Shown: piece by piece, positions 24,701-36,084 of the stretch
Numbering within the stretch: position 1 is the first letter of the stretch
Layout of the letters: each line of letters opens with the position of its first letter
Assembly: GCA_964016875.1 (NCBI GenBank)
Contig: OZ024726.1
Coordinates: forward strand, 53,561,325 to 53,625,324
From: Fallopia convolvulus
Lineage: Eukaryota; Streptophyta; Magnoliopsida; Caryophyllales; Polygonaceae
DNA: 64,000 nucleotides
Direction of reading: 5' to 3'
Notes under the pieces: model-generated
Told to the model about the DNA's origin: nothing
The model's input: only the letters and a program-made list of their open reading frames with translations
Databases searched by the model: none
Made by a program: the position numbers and the translations under genes

Positions 24701-26746
24701 AAATCTATGTGAACTAGTGTGGATTATAATTTGGATGTGTTCTTCGAATGCATAAAGGCATTTTAAGTTATAATCACATTAGATGAACACACCCTTCGTT
24801 AATTTGCTCTCAAGATTGCACAAGTTACCTCTTCCCTAGTTTATCATGACTGGCATTTTGGGACAACAAAGAATGACATCATCACATCACGTTTTTATCC
24901 TATGTGTGGACAGGTCAAGCTGAGGGAAATAAAGCCCGGTACCTTGTCAAGGGATCTTAAAGAAGCTCTAGGAATGCCAGAGGGTGCTCCTCCTCCATGG
25001 CTTATTAATATGCAGGTATAGTTGATTGATTAGGTACTAATTTCTTGAATTAATAATTATCTCCTTATTCTTTCCCCATCTTTTGTGGCACAGAGGTATG
25101 GCCCTCCCCCATCGTATCCACATTTGAAGATTCCTGGGCTGAATGCACCTATTCCACCAGGAGCTAGCTTTGGTTATCATCCTGGAGGGTGGGGCAAACC
25201 TCCTGTTGACGAGGTAAATATCATCTCCTTTGTGGCTTCATTAAGTATATTATTGTATTATGTGATAACTAATTATTTATACATCGCTTTTGTTAAACAG
25301 TTGGGTCGGCCTTTGTATGGAGATGTTTTTGGCATTCAACAACAGGACGAGCCGAATTATGATGTACATTTTCATATTAGTCTTTACTTCATATCTCTTC
25401 TTTTCATAGTTTATCATCCTGATGATGCATACGAAGAAATAATTAAACACCTATGCAAACAGGATGAACCTGTTGATAAGACAAAGCATTGGGGTGATCT
25501 TGAGGAGGAGGAAGAGGAGGAAGAGGAGGAGGAGGAAGAGGAAGAGGAAGAACAGATGGAAGAAGAGGAACTAGAAGATGGTATTCAATCAGTTGATAGC
25601 CTATCAAGGTATGTAGTTCTCAAGCAATTTGGTTCCTGCTGTGGAGAGCTTAGCTTTAGCTGTTTTTACCTGGGTATTATTGGTTATTTGAAATATCTTA
25701 AATAATTTTGATAACCATCAGCAAACCATTTTTCTCATAGAACTTTAATTAGTTCCTCCACTGCTCTAACAATCTCTATTCGCTTTGTAGCACTCCTACT
25801 GGAGTGGAGACACCTGATGTTATTGATCTTCGGAAGCAACAGAGGAAGGAACCTGAGAGACCACTTTACCAAGTAAGTAACATTGAAATTGTTTTTTCAT
25901 TTGTAATTTCTACTTTCATGCTCAATTACTCACTGAAGGGATGATTTTAACTTTTTTTTTTTTGTTTTCTTTTGACAAGGTCCTTGAAGAGAAAGAGGAG
26001 AAAATTGCTCCTGGTACTTTGCTTGGGACATCACACACGTGAGGAATATGCTTTTTGTTTCAACATTGTATATTTTCTTAATGGCAACAATTGTAAAGTG
26101 TTTGTTTGTTCCTGATCCCAGGTATGTTCTTGGCGCTCCTACTCAAGACAAATCAGGAGCTAAGAGGGTATGCATTCTGATTAACATCACGTACATATGA
26201 AAATAAATTGTGTAATATGAGTAAAGGCCCTTTATACTTGAAAACTACTCACAATGTCATTGTATCTATTCACAGGTGGATCTTCTAAGAGGTCAGAAGG
26301 CTGATAAGGTTGATGTCACTCTGCAACCCGAGGAATTAGAAGCTATAGACGATGTTCTGGCTGCCAAGTATGCTTTCTTCCTTTCTATGTTTTATGGGTC
26401 CAGTCACATCCTGAAAAAGCTGATGCTTATATGGTTATATCTATGTAATAACGTTTCCCTATTCTATTCACTATTCAGATATGAAGAGGCAAGGGAAGAG
26501 GAAAGAATGCGTAGTCAGCGCGAGGACTTCAGTGACATGGTTGCCGAGGTAATTTTGTTATGGATTTTAGCTTATTTGTTTCAGAGCCATGCTTCATGCA
26601 TGCAACACCTGCCAACAAGTGATTTTCTTTTCTATATTGCGTTCTTTTTATAACAACAAATTTAATGTATGCAGAATGAGAAGAAGAGGAAGCGAAAGAT
26701 GCAGGACAAAGAGGGGAAATCAAAGAAGAAAGATTTCAAGTTTTAG
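21761..26746 (+). CDS. SF3B2: Splicing factor 3B subunit 2 (SF3B2/SAP145), 18 exons
   Basis: Subunit of the SF3b part of U2 snRNP, which fixes the branch-point region in the nucleus. Exons: 21761-21979, 22232-22366, 22467-22592, 22690-22752, 23359-23466, 23974-24051, 24202-24294, 24419-24505, 24914-25015, 25094-25213, 25301-25363, 25463-25608, 25791-25872, 25980-26038, 26122-26167, 26276-26367, 26479-26548, 26675-26746. All are GT-AG and the phases agree, giving 586 residues, the usual plant length. The N-terminus is basic and low-complexity. A DUF382 region follows (about 165-300, with SYRNTVPVPRHWSQKRKYLQ at 198-217), then the PSP Pro-rich domain (about 304-375, with PPPWL and GYHPGGWGKPP). 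An acidic run of 17 Glu covers 412-428, and the C-terminus is Lys-rich. The gene looks intact. The ATG follows a pyrimidine-rich leader. Confidence 0.96.
22036..22084 (+). repeat. Short tandem duplication in SF3B2 intron 1
   Basis: CTTTTTCATGATTCAGTTTA occurs twice, 28 bases apart, between the first donor and second acceptor. No function is implied. Confidence 0.7.
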
Positions 26747-28401
26747 GAGATCGGATAGATATCATTCTTCTCTTTGTGAAATCTCCTATTTTGGAACTAT
26801 GTTATATGTTTCTGGGATTGCACGATTTGTCTACTTGAGTAATCTTGGTTGAGAAGGCGTAGTAGTTATTGCACTTTTCTGTTCGTGACTTCTTGCAATG
26901 TAATATGTGAAAAATACATCTGACTTTTACATTAGACTATGCAATATCTCCCCTCTTTTTAGACATGACACTTTCTCAACAATAACAAATCCATTTCAGA
27001 TAATAATTGATGAAATTTGGATCTGGGTTTTGGCAGAAGCCAAATCTATGTATATACTAGATTAGCTTGAATGGGGGAATTAATATCTTTATCATTTCTA
27101 ATCGAACTAATCCAATTATTTGCTTCATTGCTTGCTCACTAAGTACACTGGAGGCGCCACCAACATGCACAGGAGCACGCTTATACGGAGTAGAAGATTA
27201 ATTATTATTTAATTGACTAATTAATCGCCGTTCACAGCCAATGAATTGTTTAATTAATGATGAATCAGTATCAACTGGATGACCCTTTAGTCCATTGAAT
27301 TGACAGCTACGATGCTTATCACTTAATTAGTAATAGTGGTAGAGTGTAAGCGAGACTTTGGTTTTTGTCGTTTTGCTGTTCAAAATGCTGTACCTGGTTA
27401 AACAAAATTAGTAGGAGGACTAATTAATAGATTAGTGTCAAAGACGGATGACACGTCATCAGACAAATATTCCATTTTGCTACGTAGGAATTCATTAAAA
27501 ATGAGGCTAACTCCCTATGAAGAATTGAAAAAATGCACCCACCTTACCTAACCAATATATCGACCGACCAAATTTTTTACTTTCCACATTCCATGGTTTA
27601 TTAAATTTTCTATCACATCATTAATTTACTTCTCATCAGTTTTGTTTTTTAAATTCAATCTTCCATTAGTTTGTTTGAAAGGTTGAATAAAGGGATAAAA
27701 TTGAAACACGAACAATGAAATACGAGAGTTTAGTAGGACAAGCTGAAAATTAAAGATCCATAAGAAAAAGATAAAAGGTTTTTAGTACTGTAAAATGACA
27801 ATTTAGATGTACCTCAAAAGGATTAATTTATACATTTGATCATAAAAGTATTAGGAAGGTCGGTCCATGGAATGATAACCACCTATTGATGGAATCAATT
27901 CACCAATATGGTAATACGCCCATGATCTATCACATGTTGCCAACTATATATATGTGGATTGTTTACCGATCCTTTTCATACTTCAACTTGGGTTATTTTT
28001 TATTAAAAAAAAAGGAATAATGTAGCATAAGAATTGAATTAGGCTGAATTCTCGTGTATTCCACAATCGAGTTATTTATAAAATGTGTTGTTTTTTTAGT
28101 GTAAGAATATATTTTTCTCCCTTGAAGGGTATGATGTTTGATTTCAAGTGTTTGTTTTTGATATAAGTTGTGGCAATATTTTCCATTCATCTTTGTTTAG
28201 CACTTTACCTTCCGTCTTCATCCCCATCTACAATAGGAAATTAAACATCATCCCCGTCATCGTATTCGTTGGATCTCTATTCTTTTTATGACCTCCAAGA
28301 CTCTTCTTGTAGGATTAAAATTTGTCTAAAAATAAATTATAAAATTTTTCAACTTCAATGCAAGCTCAAGTACATGTGATTTATAAGGGGGCCGGAATTT
28401 A
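26747..28401. other. SF3B2 3' region and spacer
   Basis: The first 200 bases or so are the likely SF3B2 3' UTR. The remainder is AT-rich with no frame over 70 codons that looks like protein and no paired repeats I could secure. Confidence 0.5.
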
Positions 28402-28857
28402 GGTCTTGTTTGGTTCAATGAGGGAAGTTAAATTCCCGAAAACTTGGTTACTTCCTATGAATTGAAATATCATGAGAAGTGTCAACTCATGTTTGGTTTA
28501 AAATTGTTTAATTTTATATTGATATGAAAAATAAAAACAATCATTTAAAAATACAAGAAGTAGATCTTACCTACCTATGCAAGGTAAGTGCAAATCTTAT
28601 CATTTGGAGAAATTACAACTTTCTAGAAAATAAATTTTCACAACTTTAATGTGAACCATGTTAAGGTAATTAGAAGATACTCCATATTATTTTATGAATT
28701 AGGGTTGTTATGTTCAAAAGTTATCTTCTTAATATATTCTATCATATCAGACTAGTAATATCTTTAATTTAATTATCTTTAAAAAAACCAAACACATGAA
28801 ATGACTTTCTGAAAAAGTTACACTTCCTCAGAAGTGAAGAGTGAACCAAACAAGGGA
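28402..28857. mobile_element. MITE, possibly Harbinger/Tourist type
   Basis: The ends are GGTCTTGTTTGGTTCA and, read inward from the right, CCCTTGTTTGGTTCA, sharing CTTGTTTGGTTCA. Further matching words (GAGGAAGT) lie just inside. TTA precedes the left end; the right flank reads TCA, so a TTA duplication is imperfect. It is about 456 bp and non-coding. Confidence 0.55.
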
Positions 28858-30011
28858 TCACTTATCATATTTTGATATAGGTTGTTGGTTTTTTTTACAT
28901 GTAAATAAAAGTTTAGCCATTGCTCAAGAATCTGAAATAAGGTACGTCGGTAACATTTTATAGAATTCACACTTGCACAGTTGCACTCTTGTGCTTCAAA
29001 AGGAATCATTTTTCCTTTCAACCAAAAAAAAAAAGGAATCATTTTTTCTTCAACTATATTCTGTATAATATTAGTAGTTTTTGACCATTCACCTCGTGAA
29101 CATGAACCTAGTTTAATTAGAAGAGAGTGGCTATGCAATTTCCCTTTCAAAAGCCCTACTTACTTGTCACACCATTTAGACAATGCACTATCAAAGGTTG
29201 AGCTCACGCCACGTGTCACCGACCCTCTTGATCACCTTAATAACTAAGAAAATTCCATGTCTATAACAACACAAGAATTCCATTTGAAATCTAGAGGGAT
29301 GAATAAGGGCAATTGATGCGTTTTCTGCAAAAACGAGTTCATATTATATGAATTTGGCAACAAACAAGCTCACCCCACATATACCAATCAAACGCGCTAT
29401 TTACCCTACATGGTGTGGATACATTGTATAGGCTAAGTTCAAAATAGATATTTTTGTAAATCTCAAATTAGTTGAAACGTAATTATAGCAAAATTTTAGT
29501 TTTTCAAGTCACATTATTAGTAGTAGGGAGTTTCTTTCACCCATTCCATTTACCCTTTTCTAATCAAAATTTCAAATTAAATCACATTTAAATACAAGAA
29601 GTAGTTTAGCACCAATACATGTCGTTTTAACTTGTTTTTTCTGTTCAACAATATTTGTCATTTGACATCTTTTACCACACTATATTCCGATATTATCTCC
29701 ATCAATTAAAAATAATTACGTAAATATATAATAGAAGGGGAAAGATCTCAACGAGATCGAGGATATTTAAGTCATATCATATGATTTCTTAATTTTTAAG
29801 ACAAATCCTAAAACGACATATATTTCTGAATAGAATATTTTCAATTCCAAATACTTAATTAATAGGTACTATTACACATATAAACAATAGGCTTATTATA
29901 GCTAGATTAACCACACACACACACAACTCCAAGATATAGAAATTTGAGCTCTCTCCCTCATTCTCTTCATCTCATCATCCTTATCCAACACCACCTCTCT
30001 TCTCCATTCAA
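28858..30011. other. Upstream region of the Dof gene
   Basis: AT-rich non-coding DNA with a short CA microsatellite near 29911-29924 (ACACACACACAC) and a TC-rich stretch after it. No other feature was seen. Confidence 0.5.
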
Positions 30012-30018
30012 TATATAA
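30012..30018 (+). promoter_or_regulatory. Candidate TATA box of the Dof gene
   Basis: TATATAA 130 bases before the Dof ATG, set in a TC-rich stretch. That spacing would leave a leader of about 100 bases. Chosen by position only. Confidence 0.4.
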
Positions 30019-30147
30019 CCCCACTCCACCAATAATCAAGTCAACTATCATCTCATAACCATCTTTCTTCTTCATCAAAACCATTTCATATCCCTCCCCT
30101 CAAAAAAACACAATCAAATTGAACAATTCTTCTTCTCATAATCATAT

Positions 30148-30768
30148 ATGGGTTTGGATTCAATCCAAGCATCAAGCCACGGCGAGCTTTCCCCGCATAC
30201 TCCTCCTCCAACGAAGACCCAACAACAAACCCATCAAGAAGCAACAGAGAAACTCAAATGCCCAAGATGTGACTCAACAAACACAAAGTTTTGCTACTAC
30301 AACAACTACAACAAGTCACAACCAAGACACTTTTGCAAGTCTTGTAGGCGCTATTGGACCGAAGGCGGCACTCTTAGGAACGTCCCCGTTGGTGGTGGCC
30401 GGAAAAACAAACGCCCCAAACCACCACCGCCCACCGCCACAAAGAGTTTCCCTGATCAAATTCCGAAGAAGAGGCTAATTAGCCTTGGATTTGGATTGGA
30501 AAATGAGAACAATAATAATGCTACAATGATCTCTCTTCCTGATCATGAATTGCAACTCCCATCTCCAAGCTTCCCTGATCTTTATGGTTGTTGTAGTAAT
30601 GGAGAGTCGATTGCTTTGGACGCGCCATTGAGCTTGAGTTCTTTGAATCATGATCAGCCATGGACATACATGGGGAGCACAAATAGCAGCTGGGTTTGGG
30701 ATGACATTGATAAATTTGTCACCTCTGATGTTAGTTTTCCCAGCTGGGATGATATAGAGATCAATTAA
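30148..30768 (+). CDS. Dof-type zinc-finger transcription factor
   Basis: A plant-specific nuclear DNA-binding protein that recognises AAAG cores. The single-exon frame gives 206 residues. The Dof finger runs from about 36 to 88: zinc ligands C38, C41, C63 and C66 fit the C-X2-C-X21-C-X2-C pattern, with KFCYYNNYNKSQPRHFCKSC, then RRYWTEGGTLRNVPVGGGRK and a basic NKR tail that also serves for nuclear import. The N-terminus is Gln/Pro-rich. The C-terminal part is Asn/Ser-rich and ends in an acidic, Trp-containing segment (WVWDDIDKFV, WDDIEIN) that could activate transcription. All finger residues are intact. I cannot place it with a specific Arabidopsis Dof number. Confidence 0.95.
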   Translation: MGLDSIQASSHGELSPHTPPPTKTQQQTHQEATEKLKCPRCDSTNTKFCYYNNYNKSQPRHFCKSCRRYWTEGGTLRNVPVGGGRKNKRPKPPPPTATKSFPDQIPKKRLISLGFGLENENNNNATMISLPDHELQLPSPSFPDLYGCCSNGESIALDAPLSLSSLNHDQPWTYMGSTNSSWVWDDIDKFVTSDVSFPSWDDIEIN

Positions 30769-31236
30769 TTAGATGATGATCATGAAGGAAATTAGGTTTG
30801 CTTCTTGGTCAATTAAGTTTATAGTATGATCGAGTTCTTTCTTGATGATATTTCTTATTATCTTTTCATAACTCTTATGATCTAGCTAGATAAATTCAAT
30901 GTATATAGAGAGTTCCATCTTGAACTTTTTTTTTGTTTGCATGTTTGGGGTTATATTTTTTCTTTCTTTTTCTTTTGGGTGTATAATTGTAATACTGAGA
31001 ATTAGTTGGTTTGATCGAGCCTGTTTACTAGCTTTTGGTGTATACCTGTTGATTGTAGTATATTGTTTGTGCTATTTATCTCTGTTCTGATGAAAGAACG
31101 TAGTATACTAGTATGAGAATGACAATATCAAATGTATGAAGCATATACAATTGCACATAGACCCATCAAAATGTCATTATATGAAAACGACGTCGCCCGA
31201 TTCGAAAACACTAGAATTTGACATGTTTTAATTAGA

Positions 31237-31420
31237 AACCAAATAACATAAAACCCTGAAATGTTAGTACTTGGAACTATCAAAAGATCACAAAATCCAA
31301 TACAACCCAACCCAAACCAACTTCTAGTAACCAAAATAACACAAAATCCTGAAATGTTAGTATTTGGAACCATCAAAAGATCATCAAGCCCAATCCAACC
31401 CGAATCAAGCCAAAACTAAA
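31237..31420. repeat. Imperfect tandem duplication, about 92-bp unit
   Basis: Two adjacent units start at 31237 and 31329. They share AACCAAA-TAACA, CCTGAAATGTTAGTA, TTGGAAC and ATCAAAAGATCA, with about 15 to 20 percent divergence. It lies 470 bp downstream of the Dof stop. Only the repeat itself is claimed. Confidence 0.75.
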
Positions 31421-32845
31421 TGTGGAAGATAAGAGTTTTCCACATTGAAAATAAGAATCTTAACTTGCCTAGCATATATAAAACCTTGAGTACTTCTCCT
31501 ATTGCTAATTGATTTTAGGACGGAATTTCATAGGCTTATGTGCTAGAGTCATAGCTTGTTTATGCGCACGAAGACTTATAGACCCCTCGTATTATATATT
31601 GGTCCACCAAACTTTAACACTAAACTAAGCTATAGTTCATGGTTGTATAATTTTGACTAGGAATACAAATCTAGATGAATGTATCCGATTTGAATCCAAC
31701 CAACTTAGCTTAATTGACAAATCTAATTTGAGTTAATGGTCACCTTACAAACGAAGGGCATAATTCGTAGGCCCAAAGGGATAGTTTGATAGAGAGATTG
31801 GTTTATTTATTATTATAGAAACACATGGGGTCTCCATCCAGCTATGATGGTCTAACGTACAAGATGTGATTGCTTTTGTAATTTTTGTGTGAATAATTTA
31901 AGAATTTGCATGATTTTCAATCTAGGGCATGCATAATACCCTATAATATTTTAACATCCACTTGTTTGAGAATCAAAGCCTAATTAAACAAGCTAGACTA
32001 GAGGGATACGTTTAGATTCTTCTTTCTATAAAACCAAACTAATTACGACCCTAGTACTAAGGGCCAAGAGAAACCAAATTTTAAAACAAGTGTGGTCCTT
32101 TCGCTTTCTAGTTCCCACTCAATTCTCCGGTTGATATATACTTGAGCATGTGTTGTTGCATTATAATTGGATGGGATCCACATAGATCATTTTCAAGGTT
32201 TGTGTGTTTGGATACCAATTAGTAGTTTGGGTCATTCATAGGTCATGTAGTTTCGAGTTATGAGTCAAAATGCATGTTTTCAACATCACATTATCTCCAA
32301 CTATGTATTGTTATTCAGAGGGAGAACATTATCAAGTTGTGTGGGGTTTTAATTTGGATCGATCTTGAGATTGTTTGATTGATCCTAAACTAAAGTACAC
32401 AATTCGGTTGGGTTACATGTTAATGGTGCTTCAAAACATGTAACTTGCAACTCCATATCACCGTGTTCAATTCGATCTCTCTCACTTTATGCAATAATAG
32501 TATAATACCATTTACATTAACCGGAAGATTCTTGACAATTAGGTGACTTATGATACACGTTGTCGTGAATTAGGTGAATTTGTTGAGCAATAAAGCAACG
32601 ATAAATAAACGAGCAATTATACACTTTGTAGGATATTTTTTAACTAATTTTGTTGATGAATAAATATAATCCTAGAGGAATATATATCCCCCAAACAACC
32701 CAATACGTATAAAATTATATATTTAATCTAAATACAAGTATGTAGAACTATCTAAAAATTCTTACAGAGGACGATGATGATGTGTATTTATGAAGTCTAT
32801 TTATGAACTAGGTTGAGCCCTTGATAATTTTGTATTTATTAATAA
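31421..32845. other. Spacer, nothing recognised
   Basis: AT-rich sequence without protein-like open frames, paired terminal repeats or RNA-gene signatures that I could identify. Confidence 0.5.
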
Positions 32846-32880
32846 CTAGTGGTGATTTCCGTGCATACGCACGAGTTAAT
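32846..32880 (-). mobile_element. Isolated Helitron 3' end
   Basis: Read on the minus strand, ACTCGTGCGTATGCACGG forms a CGTGC/GCACG hairpin 9 to 10 bases before CTAG at 32849-32846, which is followed by host T. This is the same design as the H2 and H3 ends. The 5' end would lie to the right, but I found no secure TC start, so only the terminus is called. Confidence 0.6.
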
Positions 32881-34117
32881 TTTTTTTTGTAAAGATATAT
32901 TAATAGGTTTAAATATTTTAATTCTATATTATTTTCATGCTCATGCATTTATCTTACTTTATTTATAAATATTTTAAGTGCACCTTGTAAAATTTTAAAG
33001 TATAATTTTTACAGTAATATATTATGTTTCATACAAACTTTACATATTATGGAATATCTGTTTTTCAAATAAGAATAATTTATTTATTTTTAAAATTAAT
33101 AATAAAGATAATTCATTAAAATATGATAAAAAGAATTAAATTAATATAAAAATATAAATGTCTAGTTTGTCATATTCATTAATGAATTCAATATATGATT
33201 CTTTAATAAAGTGTGATCGGTGATTGACATATAAATCATAAAGATAGACTAACGGTTTCTCACAACAGATTTTTGAGAAATTAAAATATCTCATCATCAC
33301 AATTTGAATTAAGTAAAAAAATTATTTCATACCGAGAAGGTTTATTTTACTCATTAAAAAAGAAATGAATGTCACAAAATGAGACTCTCGACTACACCGC
33401 CTATTGCAAGCCAAAACCATACATCATTTGGGGACGTTCATTGTGTACACTCTCATGAATCCATCGACACCTTCATCAACCCCACCCAACTAAACATGAC
33501 ATTATAAAGTTAACTAACAACATAGTGTGAAATCTCTAAAAGGGTAGGTTTCACACAGAGGGTGGGTTCGACAACCCCTTGGTCAAAGGAAAGAGGAGGT
33601 CCTTATTCCGAAACCGCATTGCATCATTTGGTTGGAATGACATGGTAAATAAATCGTTCTCCAAGTAGTTAGAAATAAATGTCTAGACCCTCGTCACCTT
33701 GCATTCTTCCTCTTCTTGAACCAAACTCCCTCTCGAACCTTCTTTACGGTCTTATTAATTTCATCGTATTTATGGAAATTAATTTACAATTTATGGAACT
33801 TAAATTATATATTTATGATATATTAGGGTTAAGATTGTGGTCAAATTTATTTTTCATTTTATTGACTTTTGGTATTCCATAGGCTTTAATATGTCAAAAC
33901 TAATAGTTTATTTTGTTTGCTATATTTTTAGAATTTAGAATTTTAATATTATCATTCGAGATTATTAGTGATATTTTCTATGTGGAAGTCATTTTTGTGA
34001 TTTTTTACTATTTATTGTTTTTCTAAGTTACTCTTTCATTAGGTGGAAAGAGGGGGTTGGTTGGGACATTTAGTGTAGTTTAATGTGAAGTTTGACCATC
34101 ATGTAATGTCTTCCAAC
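32881..34117. other. AT-rich spacer
   Basis: Probably Helitron-derived in part, given the 3' end to its left. No coding frame or paired repeat was recognised. Confidence 0.4.
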
Positions 34118-34537
34118 CAGAGCTGTTAAAAGCTGACCTAACCCGCTAACCCGACCTGAACCGCCCGATAATTTTAGGGTCAAGACCCGAAAATTTGAAC
34201 CCGAAACCCGTAATCAACCGAACCCGAAAGACCCGAAACCTATTGGGTTCAAACCCGAAACCCGTTGGGTTCATCGATTTAGTATATTTATAGAATTTTT
34301 ATATTTTATTTTGAAAATTATAATATATTTTATTATTAAAATAAATGAAAATAATATATTATTATTTAATTAAAAATTGAATTTAATAATCATAAAAAAA
34401 TGATATTTTAGACCCGTTGGTCAACCCGACCCGACCGAAAACCCGCTACAACCCGACCCTATTGACCCGTGACCCAGAACGAAACCAAACCCGATTTAAC
34501 CCGAACCCGAACCCGCACGACCCGATTGACAGGTCTA
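34118..34537. mobile_element. hAT-type MITE rich in ACCCG, perfect target duplication
   Basis: A 420-bp element with ends CAGAGCTGTTAAA and TTGACAGGTCTA. CTTCCAAC stands on both sides (34110-34117 and 34538-34545), a perfect 8-bp target duplication. The arms repeat ACCCG/CCCGA around an AT-rich core and match the element at 20033-20490 over long stretches, including CCCGTTGGGTT. Confidence 0.9.
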
Positions 34538-35909
34538 CTTCCAACCCAATTTAAGAATAAGATTGCACACTTATTGTTGTAAGTTACAAAATACTCCTTA
34601 ATTTGAAGCAATTATCCCTTTTCAAAATGGAAGATTAGTTAATCTAAATCAGTTCAACCTGTTATTTTCGGTGGTTTTTTAGTGTTAAAATTAACTTCAT
34701 ATTATAATAACAATTATTAATTATTTTACATTATTTTTTTAGGTTATGAGTCTTGTGGCCATGTTGATTAATTTAGCTCTACTTTCATATTTGGAATAGC
34801 AAATTAAATAGTAATTCTCATGTAAGTTTGAAAATAGTCGTTTATATATGTATATATTAATTATTAAAGTGGCCTATATCTATTTGTAATGCATACAGTT
34901 TGAGTGAGTTTTTTTTAAATGTTATTGTATATAGTTTGGCTTATAGTTTGAGTAATTAAATGTTCTAAAGATGAATGAATTAAGTTTAAAAATAAAATTT
35001 TTTATACTAAGAGTATATTTTAATTGAACGAGGGTAATAAATGGATGGGGTGAAAAATTGGTCAAGAGGTTTGTATTTTATAAGAGATTTGTTTATATTA
35101 AGTTATATGCACGTACATTTGCACGAGTTAATAATTCTATTTAAATTTTTTTTTACATGTTTACGTATTTACTTTTTTCAAATATTATATTCCATCAATA
35201 AAGTTTTTTAAGTGGTATATCTTTTTACATATAAGTTATCACATTCATTTACAATTTACCTTTAATTATTTAGAAAACCTATAAAAATATAGGTTTTCTA
35301 AATGATTAATTTATGATTGATTTATAATATTAAGTATATATTATAGATTTTCTAAATATTTAATTTATGATTGATGTATAATATTAAGTAAATATTATGT
35401 GTGAGAGGTCAAGAGGCTAAGGTAGAGTATGTAAGATATGTATGACGTTAAGTCTACATGAGGCTATTGAATGCTTTAAATTCAAAGCATTGAATGTAAA
35501 AAAATACAAATTTACGTGTAGGTTAGAGTGAAATAATTTGAACAAAGCGAAAATATATTTAATAAACATAATTGTGAAGATAAATGTATTATTTTTTGTC
35601 AAGTACATAGTCTATGAGAGTCGAAATAGAATCTTCATGTGTTAAATATTTAGATGAAAAGAATAAAATCACTTTGTCAAGTACATATTCTATGAAGAGC
35701 CATTAAATGTATTATTTTTTGTCAAGTACATCTCTTACTCAAGCAAGAGATGTCAAAATACTATTTACTAGACATATAAAAAAGGAGATTTTAGAAATGA
35801 TTTGTTTTAAAAAAAATTATCTCAATTTTATGTATTAAAAATTTCTCTTTATAAATAGATTTTTATATTTTAGAAAACATTTATGTATAATATTCCTTCT
35901 TATTCTTTT
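34538..35909. other. AT-rich spacer with local repeats
   Basis: No gene. A decayed Helitron-like hairpin (GCACGTACATTTGCACGAG) stands near 35109, and a palindrome with a tandem repeat is listed separately. Confidence 0.4.
35268..35400. repeat. Long perfect palindrome followed by a 54-bp tandem repeat
   Basis: TAGAAAACCTATA and its exact complement TATAGGTTTTCTA are separated by AAAA (35271-35300); the match extends three bases further out on both sides, for a 16-bp stem. Its right arm begins the first of two 54-bp units, each starting TTTTCTAAAT and ending in TAATATTAAGTA-type text. It could extrude a cruciform, or be the remnant of a small inverted-repeat element. Confidence 0.7.
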
Positions 35910-35914
35910 TCTAC

Positions 35915-36070
35915 TATAATTGTGTGAAAGATTCTTGCTTTATATTGAATTATGGAAAGGTATTTATACAAGTGTTCTTGTAACCCTAGCGATCTTATCT
36001 TTCTAGAGATACAATATCAATAATAACAAGATATGAAAAATATGTTACAAAGATATGATATATCCTAATA
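35915..36070 (-). repeat. 3' LTR of copia-1
   Basis: 156 bp, identical to the copy at 40283-40438 except for A/C at one site in TTTATATTG/TTTCTATTG and C/A at another in ATATCAA/ATATAAA. The ends are TA and TA. Confidence 0.95.
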
Positions 36071-36084
36071 CCCCCCCCCCCCCC
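36071..36084 (-). other. Polypurine tract of copia-1
   Basis: An uninterrupted run of 14 G on the minus strand directly next to the 3' LTR, where plus-strand synthesis is primed in LTR retrotransposons. The homopolymer is unusual; mixed A/G tracts are the norm. Confidence 0.75.

Noticed and set aside
30119..30478. 119-codon frame overlapping the Dof gene
   Set aside because: Out of frame with the zinc finger; low-complexity Thr/Ser text only.
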